From assembly GCA_016193165.1 (NCBI GenBank), contig JACPST010000197.1, positions 1-6,069 of the forward strand: DNA of 6,069 bases, written 5' to 3'. This DNA is from Deltaproteobacteria bacterium (GTDB lineage: Bacteria > Bdellovibrionota > JACOXK01 > 2-02-FULL-40-11). The position numbers were made by a program, and so were the translations under genes. Shown here piece by piece: positions 1-4,543 of this stretch. Numbering within the stretch: position 1 is the stretch's first letter; the number at the start of each line of letters is the position of its first letter. The notes under the pieces are model-generated. The model saw only the letters and a program-made list of their open reading frames with translations. It was not told the origin of the DNA and made no database searches.

Positions 1-412
1 AAATGACAATGGTTTTTAAAGAAGGAACATTTTTTTGAATGGAGTGTACTTTTTCAAGTTGAGGCTCGTTTTCAACGAAAATAGTCTTTGCTTCAGAATT
101 TTTCAGAATATATTCCACTTCAGAGGCAAGATTGGATTGATAAATGGGAACGGTAATAGCCCCACAGCTTAAAATTCCCATATCGGCAAATGCCCATTCG
201 GCGCGTGATTGGGAAAGAAGGGCGATGCGATCTCCTCGCTCAACGCCGATTTCTAAGAGGGAAAAACAAATTTCCTGGACAAAATCGTAATACTCTTGAT
301 ACGTAATTTCTTCCCAAATTCCTCTAACTTTTCGTTTGAAAGCGATGCGATCTGTGCTTTGCAGGATTCGATTTCGAAAGGTATGGGTGAGGGAGATTTG
401 AACGAGTGACAT
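1..412 (-). CDS. Long-chain acyl-CoA synthetase (AMP-forming), N-terminal part
   Basis: The gene runs leftward from an ATG at 410-412 and leaves the window after about 137 codons with no stop, so only the N-terminal part is seen. The translation starts MSLVQISLTHTFRNRI and contains WEEITYQEYYDFV, then GVERGDRIALLSQSRAEW (about 56-73), then GAITVPIYQSNLASEVEYIL, then AKTIFVEN. This order is characteristic of the N-terminal subdomain of the adenylate-forming long-chain fatty acid CoA ligases (COG1022/FAA1-like). The family activates a fatty acid with ATP to acyl-AMP and transfers it to CoA. The ATP-binding P-loop and catalytic lysine lie beyond the edge and cannot be checked. It starts 20 bp after the kinase stop codon and has no clear Shine-Dalgarno site, so co-transcription with the kinase is likely. 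Family assignment is good; substrate chain length is unknown. Confidence 0.88.
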   Translation of the reverse strand, partial: MSLVQISLTHTFRNRILQSTDRIAFKRKVRGIWEEITYQEYYDFVQEICFSLLEIGVERGDRIALLSQSRAEWAFADMGILSCGAITVPIYQSNLASEVEYILKNSEAKTIFVENEPQLEKVHSIQKNVPSLKTIVI

Positions 413-432
413 AAAAGATTTAAGGAGTTGAG

Positions 433-2184
433 TTACGGTTGAGGTTTAAAGACCAGCTCATTTTCATCGATAACTTTAATTTCATCCGCTTCAATGTCAA
501 TTTCTTTTTCTGCAATTAAATTAAACTCTGTATGAACTGCTTTAATTGCGTGCTTGCCCGCTGGGATTCTATATTTCACAATGGGTGTTGTCTGAATAAA
601 TTTCCCATCAATAAAAATATCGCTTTTCTCCGGCACAGTCTTGATGTTGAGAAATCCAAATCTTTGCGATACCAAATTTTTCATAATGTGATAGTTCGAA
701 CTTGTCAAGGATATAGTTTCCTGAAGCACTTCAAATCCTTCTTTTTTGATCACAAGTTTTAAAGAGCGATGTTGAGATTGACGGGGGAGAGTTAACGGAG
801 TTTGTCCCATTAAAATATCATCGAGGTATACATCCGCTCCTTGAGGGGCGGTATCAATTCGTAACGTAGAAAGTTTTGGAACAGCAGACTGTGGCGGTGT
901 TTGAGTGTCTTGAGGAGGCGGAGTCGTCGCCTTAATGGGCGCAACGGATTGAATGATGCGTTCGGGATGTTGGTTTAAAGCCAAAAGAAGCAGGCTTAAT
1001 ACAATGACGGCAAACCCCATGATCCCTAATTGTAGAAGTACTTTTTTGTTATATGTTTCTTCCGTGTCTTGAGAAATCTGTTTTAAAGGAAGAGTCTTTT
1101 TTCCCTGGGGTTGGGTTTTAGCCTCAGGCGTGGAATCCTGTCGACCTTGGGCAGAGCGAAGGGGATGAATTTCTTCATCCAGTTTTTGAGGCTTTTCGTG
1201 GACGGTGACAATAGAACTTAAAACCTCATTCATATGTTTTTTATGTTCCATGAGCTCTGTGGAAAATAGGGAACGTATGAATGCCGCTAAATGACTGGCC
1301 GTAAAGTCAGGATTGAGTGTGTGTAAAAACCGGGTGAGTTCCCGATGGAAATCTTTGGCTGTTTGATAGCGTTTGGCGGGATCTTTGGTCAAAGCTTTAA
1401 ACACAATTTCTTCAAGTTCAAAGGGAACATCAGGATTAAAAAGACTGGGAGCCGGGATTTTAGCTTCTTGAATTTTTTTGAGCGTGGCCGCGTCGTTAGG
1501 GCCGGCAAAAAGCCTTTGTCGTGTGAGCATTTCAAAAAGAATAATCCCAATGGAAAAAATGTCGCTTCTTTGGTCGATCGGTTCTCCGCTGGCTTGTTCG
1601 GGAGACATGTAGCTAAATTTGCCTTTGAGAACCCCGGACTTCGTTCTTCCTTCGTGAGCTTTAATTTTGGCAATTCCAAAATCGATGAGTTTAATTTCTC
1701 CTTCGTAAGAAATGAGAATATTTTGAGGACTTACATCTCGGTGAATAATATGAAGAGATTCCTGGGCCTTTTTGTCTTGAAAGCGATGAGCATAATCTAA
1801 ACCCTCGCCTATTTTATGGGCAATAAAAACAGCGTGCTCCAAAGGCATGGGATGCTTGAGTTCTTCGCAGCGAGATAAAAGCTGGCGCAAATTTTTTCCG
1901 TCGACAAATTCCATGGAAAGATAATACGTGTTATCAATTTCTCCGAATTCATAAATTTGAACAATGTTGCTGTGGGTAAGCTGGCTTGTGATCTTAGCTT
2001 CCTCAATAAACATCGATATAAATTCTTGATGTCCACCAAACGAAGGAAGAATGCGCTTTAAGGCCACAATTTTTTCAAAACCACCTGGGCCCGCGGTTTG
2101 GGCCATAAAAATCTCAGCCATCCCGCCACTGGCGATTTTATCTAAAAGGGTGAATTTGCCAAATTTTTGAGGCACAAATTTCAT
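433..2184 (-). CDS. Membrane Ser/Thr protein kinase with two C-terminal PEGA domains
   Basis: This 583-residue protein is a Hanks-type kinase. The kinase domain covers about 8-290: glycine loop IASGGMAEIF (18-27), ATP-binding lysine K43 in VALKR, helix-C glutamate E61 or E62, catalytic loop HRDVSPQN with D150 and N155, DFG at 168-170, MSPE at 193-196, and candidate activation-loop sites T181 and S183. All key residues are present, so it should be active. A charged linker (about 325-380) leads to one membrane helix (about 383-404), then a Pro/Gln/Thr-rich spacer (410-437) and two PEGA repeats: 438-505 (TAPQGADVYLDD...TPL) and 510-575 (TVPEKSDIFIDG...TPI). PEGA modules usually sit outside the cytoplasm and may bind surface or wall components. 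The ATG follows an in-frame TAG eight codons upstream, so it is the only likely start; an AGGGGG at 2199-2204 is a distant ribosome site. It is probably co-transcribed with the acyl-CoA synthetase. The stimulus and the substrates are unknown. Confidence 0.96.
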   Translation of the reverse strand: MKFVPQKFGKFTLLDKIASGGMAEIFMAQTAGPGGFEKIVALKRILPSFGGHQEFISMFIEEAKITSQLTHSNIVQIYEFGEIDNTYYLSMEFVDGKNLRQLLSRCEELKHPMPLEHAVFIAHKIGEGLDYAHRFQDKKAQESLHIIHRDVSPQNILISYEGEIKLIDFGIAKIKAHEGRTKSGVLKGKFSYMSPEQASGEPIDQRSDIFSIGIILFEMLTRQRLFAGPNDAATLKKIQEAKIPAPSLFNPDVPFELEEIVFKALTKDPAKRYQTAKDFHRELTRFLHTLNPDFTASHLAAFIRSLFSTELMEHKKHMNEVLSSIVTVHEKPQKLDEEIHPLRSAQGRQDSTPEAKTQPQGKKTLPLKQISQDTEETYNKKVLLQLGIMGFAVIVLSLLLLALNQHPERIIQSVAPIKATTPPPQDTQTPPQSAVPKLSTLRIDTAPQGADVYLDDILMGQTPLTLPRQSQHRSLKLVIKKEGFEVLQETISLTSSNYHIMKNLVSQRFGFLNIKTVPEKSDIFIDGKFIQTTPIVKYRIPAGKHAIKAVHTEFNLIAEKEIDIEADEIKVIDENELVFKPQP

Positions 2185-2223
2185 GGATTGGAACGATACC
2201 CCCTACACTTTGACCACTTTTTT

Positions 2224-2253
2224 ATTATACCACAAATTTCTCTATTTTGTTAA
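2224..2253 (-). promoter_or_regulatory. Sigma-70-type extended -10 promoter of the kinase operon
   Basis: Reading leftward, a -35 element TTAACA (2248-2253, 5 of 6 to consensus) is followed by an 18-bp spacer and a perfect TATAAT (2224-2229). TATAAT is preceded by TGG, giving an extended -10. Transcription would start near 2217, leaving a leader of about 33 nt before the kinase ATG. The leader has an AGGGGG at 2199-2204, 14 nt from the start codon, which is longer than ideal spacing. Directly at the expected start point is the direct repeat CACTTT-GAC-CACTTT (plus strand 2206-2220), which could be chance or a small operator. Confidence 0.72.
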
Positions 2254-2264
2254 ACTTGAAGCTC

Positions 2265-2900
2265 ATGGCTCCTTTACCAAAGGCGTATGGTCTAACAGGT
2301 GGAATTTCCACGGGAAAATCAACAGTGGCTGATTTTTTTCGAAAATGGGGAGTGCCTGTGATCGAAGCAGATCTGATTTCCCGAGAAATTTGTCAAAAGG
2401 GGAAAGAAGGGTGGAAAAGGATTAAAGAAGTTTTTGGGGACGATGTCTTTGATCCCGATGGAGCGCTCAATCGCCAAAAACTAGGCGAGATGGTGTTTTC
2501 AAATGAAAAAAAGAGAAAGCTTTTGGAGATGATCACCCATCCTCTCATTATGGAGCATGTGCGCGGTCAAATTCGAGAATATTTTGACCAAGGCCAGCCT
2601 TTGGTCTTGGTGGAAGCAGCGCTTCTGTTTGAGGCAGGCTACGACAAGGAATTTCATGGAATGATGGTGGTGACATGCAGTCCTGAGCAGCAGCTTGAAC
2701 GGTTATGTCAGCGGGCAGGGGTGGGTCAAGACAAAGCCCTTCAAATGATTTCCTCTCAAATGCCTTTATCTGAAAAGGCAAAACGGGCTACCTTTGTCAT
2801 TGATAACTCAGGAAGTTTAGAACAGACAGAAGAAGCAGCTAGAGAGGTGTTTGATAAAATTAAAGCCAAAAAAGAAAGAAGGACGCCTCAATGGAATTAA
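2265..2900 (+). CDS. coaE: Dephospho-CoA kinase
   Basis: This 211-residue protein has the normal size for CoaE, the cytoplasmic enzyme that phosphorylates the ribose 3'-hydroxyl of dephospho-CoA with ATP in the last step of coenzyme A synthesis. Visible landmarks are the P-loop GGISTGKST (12-20), VIEADLISRE (32-41) where many homologues have D-A-D, HPLIMEHVRGQI (92-103), the strand LVLVEAALLFEAGYD (113-127), and the C-terminal VIDNSGS (178-184). An in-frame TTG at 2247 could add six residues, but the ATG at 2265 is preferred because it places the P-loop at the usual distance from the N terminus; neither has a strong Shine-Dalgarno site. It is divergent from the kinase and overlaps the following PHP gene by 10 bp. 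I found no convincing promoter of its own in the 80-bp gap. Confidence 0.95.
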   Translation: MAPLPKAYGLTGGISTGKSTVADFFRKWGVPVIEADLISREICQKGKEGWKRIKEVFGDDVFDPDGALNRQKLGEMVFSNEKKRKLLEMITHPLIMEHVRGQIREYFDQGQPLVLVEAALLFEAGYDKEFHGMMVVTCSPEQQLERLCQRAGVGQDKALQMISSQMPLSEKAKRATFVIDNSGSLEQTEEAAREVFDKIKAKKERRTPQWN

Positions 2901-3559
2901 AAGCTGATTTTCATATGCATACAAAAGATGATCCTCTGGATTATAAGTATGTCCGTCATTCAGCGGAAGATCTTATTGATCATGCGGCGAGCCTCAAGTT
3001 TCAGGTTCTTTCGATTACAAACCACGATAAGATTACCTATAGTCCGTATCTTAAAGAATACGCCGCTTACCGAGGGATTTTGCTTTTGCCAGGCGTCGAA
3101 GCGACGATCGAAGGAAAGCATGTGCTCATCATTAATTATTTAGGCCCCATTGGATTTCGATCTTTTCGAGATTTAGAAACGATTCGAAATCCCCATGTGC
3201 TGATTATCGGAGCCCATCCTTTTTACCCCGCCATGACCACCCTGCAGGGAAATTTGGTGAAGCACATTGATTTATTCGATGCCATTGAACACTGCCATTT
3301 TTATAGACCTTGGATTAATTTTAACCGAAAAGCGATTGCGTTATCTCAAAGAACAGGAAAACCCATGTTTGGGACCTCCGATGCTCACTTTTTAGCTCAG
3401 ATGAACCATACGTATTCAATGGTAGATACCCCTTTTGCTACCCCTGAAGGTGTAATCGCGGCCATAAAAAAAGGCCGTGTGAGGGTTGTCACACAGCCAG
3501 CTCCTTATTCGGTGATGTATAGAGTATTTAAAATGTTTATGTTCGGGATTTTTAAATAG
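2891..3559 (+). CDS. PHP-domain metal-dependent phosphoesterase
   Basis: The 222-residue product is a stand-alone PHP (polymerase and histidinol phosphatase) domain protein. The full set of expected metal ligands is visible: HMHT (H8, H10), TNHD (H45, D46), GVEAT (E70), H77, GAHPF (H109), EHCH (H134), and TSDAH (D164, H166). The family usually hydrolyses phosphoester bonds with a di- or trinuclear metal centre; the substrate here is unknown (nucleotides, small phosphates and oligoribonucleotides are all known in the family). The last 15 residues are rich in Phe, Met and basic residues and might contact a membrane or partner. The ATG lies within the end of coaE; AAGGA at 2879-2883 is 7 nt upstream, so translation is probably coupled to coaE. 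Its stop is 2 bp from that of the convergent gene. Its 3' part also carries the opposing gene's terminator. Confidence 0.92.
   Translation: MELKADFHMHTKDDPLDYKYVRHSAEDLIDHAASLKFQVLSITNHDKITYSPYLKEYAAYRGILLLPGVEATIEGKHVLIINYLGPIGFRSFRDLETIRNPHVLIIGAHPFYPAMTTLQGNLVKHIDLFDAIEHCHFYRPWINFNRKAIALSQRTGKPMFGTSDAHFLAQMNHTYSMVDTPFATPEGVIAAIKKGRVRVVTQPAPYSVMYRVFKMFMFGIFK
3466..3498 (-). terminator. Intrinsic terminator of the charged secreted protein gene, inside the PHP gene
   Basis: Read leftward, the RNA has arm GGCUGUGUGA, loop CAACCC, arm UCACACGGCC, then seven U residues (3472 to 3466). The stem is ten pairs, nine Watson-Crick plus one U-G wobble, and it leads straight into the U tract, a textbook rho-independent terminator. 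It lies 64 bp past the stop codon of the minus-strand gene that ends at 3562, so it very likely ends that transcript. On the plus strand the wobble becomes an A-C mismatch and there is no downstream U tract, so it should not stop PHP transcription. It overlaps PHP codons for about residues 192-203. Confidence 0.78.
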
Positions 3560-3561
3560 TC

Positions 3562-4401
3562 TTAGTCTCTATCTTTATCTTTTCCTCCATCTTTATCTTT
3601 TCTATCATCAGACTTCTTGTCGTCAGATTTTCTGTCATCAGACTTCTTGTCGTCAGATTCTTTAGTGTCAGACTTTCCGGCTTTTCCTCCAGCGTTCCCT
3701 TTAGCAACGGAAGGTGTATCATCTTTTTTGTCTGCTTTATCATCTCTGCCGCCTTTAGATTCAGATCTGCCATTTTCTGTTTTATTGAAGGCTAGGCGTT
3801 CAAGCTCTTTACTTCGGCCTTCCTTACCATCATTAAAGTTGGTGACTTGGCTGATCAGATCAGCCCTTTCGCTATGGTTACGATCCTGCCCATCCCCAAA
3901 TTTTTCTTCTCGTTCTTTTTCTCTAAGCTCTTTTCGATCTTCTCTCTCAGCAAGTTTAAAATCACTATGGGTTGAAAGTTTTTCTTCAATGGCCTTGGCT
4001 ATTTCTTTGGTAATTTTTTCAGCTCGCAGCTCCGATTTTCCTTGGGAGAAAACAGCGGCCGCAATTTCAGAAGGTTTAATTACTTCGCTCGTGTCTTCAT
4101 GAACAGCTGCCGCGCGACCTCCATTAAGTGTATCTGCAGAACCCGCCGTTTGCGCAATTGCGCTTAGCACCGCGTGAGTTACAGGACTTGAGCGATCAGT
4201 TAGAGTGAACCGCTCTCCTTCTAAAGTGATATTTCGATCTTCGCTATCAGATCGTGCCGCAAAGTTTAAAATGGCGTTGACAGAGCGAACCGCATCGGCT
4301 CTATTTTGGGCAAAAGTTTGAAAAGGCAAAAGTAAAAATACAAATAAACCTATACTTACACTTCTACTTCCTGCTCCAAACCTATGGAGGCACGTTTTCA
4401 T
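3562..4401 (-). CDS. Secreted, highly charged low-complexity protein of unknown function
   Basis: The 279-residue product begins with a clear signal peptide: basic n-region to about residue 16, hydrophobic IGLFVFLLLPF (17-27), and likely cleavage after TFA at 31. C4 is before the hydrophobic core, so it is not a lipoprotein site. Residues 32-120 are a moderately ordinary Ala-rich region (DAVRSVNAILNFAA, THAVLSAIAQTAG). Residues 121-168 look like a charged helix or coiled coil rich in Glu, Lys and Arg. From about 205 to the end the chain is disordered and made almost only of Lys, Arg, Asp, Ser and Gly, ending in KSDD-type repeats and KDKDGGKDKDRD. I do not recognise the family. The start is secured by a strong Shine-Dalgarno site 8 nt upstream. 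It is monocistronic, divergent from a histidine kinase and convergent with the PHP gene. A role in the envelope, in polyelectrolyte or cation binding, or as a structural filler is only a guess. Confidence 0.85.
   Translation of the reverse strand: MKTCLHRFGAGSRSVSIGLFVFLLLPFQTFAQNRADAVRSVNAILNFAARSDSEDRNITLEGERFTLTDRSSPVTHAVLSAIAQTAGSADTLNGGRAAAVHEDTSEVIKPSEIAAAVFSQGKSELRAEKITKEIAKAIEEKLSTHSDFKLAEREDRKELREKEREEKFGDGQDRNHSERADLISQVTNFNDGKEGRSKELERLAFNKTENGRSESKGGRDDKADKKDDTPSVAKGNAGGKAGKSDTKESDDKKSDDRKSDDKKSDDRKDKDGGKDKDRD
3601..3660. repeat. Two tandem copies of a 30-bp in-frame repeat
   Basis: The copies 3601-3630 and 3631-3660 match at 28 of 30 positions, differing only at unit positions 4 and 30. 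On the minus strand they encode residues 248-267 of the secreted protein as two units of (E/K)SDDKKSDDR, each made of two five-residue half-units. A TCAGACTT remnant at 3668-3675 suggests a decayed further copy. Just downstream, ATCTTTATCTTTT occurs at 3571-3583 and again at 3589-3601, encoding the KDKD motifs. The unit length is a multiple of three, so gain or loss of copies would keep the frame. Confidence 0.9.
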
Positions 4402-4407
4402 ACTATT

Positions 4408-4428
4408 CTCCTCCTTTATTCAATTATA
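4408..4428 (-). promoter_or_regulatory. Strong Shine-Dalgarno site and -10 element of the secreted protein gene
   Basis: AAGGAGGAG (4408-4416 read leftward) puts its GGAGG core 8 nt before the ATG at 4401, and decides the start. A perfect TATAAT lies at 4423-4428, but the hexamer 17 bp upstream (TTTTTA) is a poor -35 and the region is simply A/T-rich. If this -10 is used, the leader is only about 15 nt and begins at the Shine-Dalgarno site, which is tight. The ribosome site is secure; the promoter call is tentative. Confidence 0.55.
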
Positions 4429-4528
4429 TCCTCGAAATCTTAAATTAAAAATAGGCAAAAAAGCGCATATTCATCTGATTTTAATGTTGGGCTCAAGTTA
4501 TTGAAATCTTTTCCGAAATACAGAGTAC

Positions 4529-4535
4529 AGAGGAG
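4529..4535 (+). promoter_or_regulatory. Shine-Dalgarno site that fixes the TTG start of the histidine kinase
   Basis: AGAGGAG is followed by an 8-nt spacer and TTG at 4544. No in-frame ATG or GTG occurs between this TTG and the upstream in-frame TGA at 4502-4504. The next in-frame ATG (4640) falls in the middle of the first membrane helix, so it would destroy that segment. Confidence 0.75.
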
Positions 4536-4543
4536 AAAAAATC

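Noticed and set aside
4..18. T-rich and A-rich runs near the left edge as possible terminators or repeats
   Set aside because: They are ordinary codons within the acyl-CoA synthetase frame, with no stem beside them.
1345..1800. Plus-strand open frame of 151 codons opposite the kinase domain
   Set aside because: The minus strand here encodes conserved kinase motifs (HRD, DFG, SPE), and the plus-strand translation resembles nothing.
2210..2240. TTGACC at 2210-2215 as the -35 of a coaE promoter
   Set aside because: No acceptable -10 hexamer occurs 16-19 bp downstream, where the best match is only 3 of 6.
2247..2264. TTG at 2247 as an upstream start for coaE
   Set aside because: It has no Shine-Dalgarno site, lies on the -35 of the opposing kinase promoter, and would add residues not needed before the P-loop. 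The ATG at 2265 fits the family better.
3473..3498. The same hairpin as a plus-strand terminator of the PHP gene
   Set aside because: On the plus strand the stem has an A-C mismatch, no U tract follows, and it precedes the stop codon by about 60 bp.
3617..4102. Plus-strand open frame of 161 codons, very rich in Ser and Leu
   Set aside because: It is the antisense shadow of the low-complexity secreted protein gene, whose Asp/Lys/Arg codons suppress stops on the other strand. It has no ribosome site of note and no recognisable domain.
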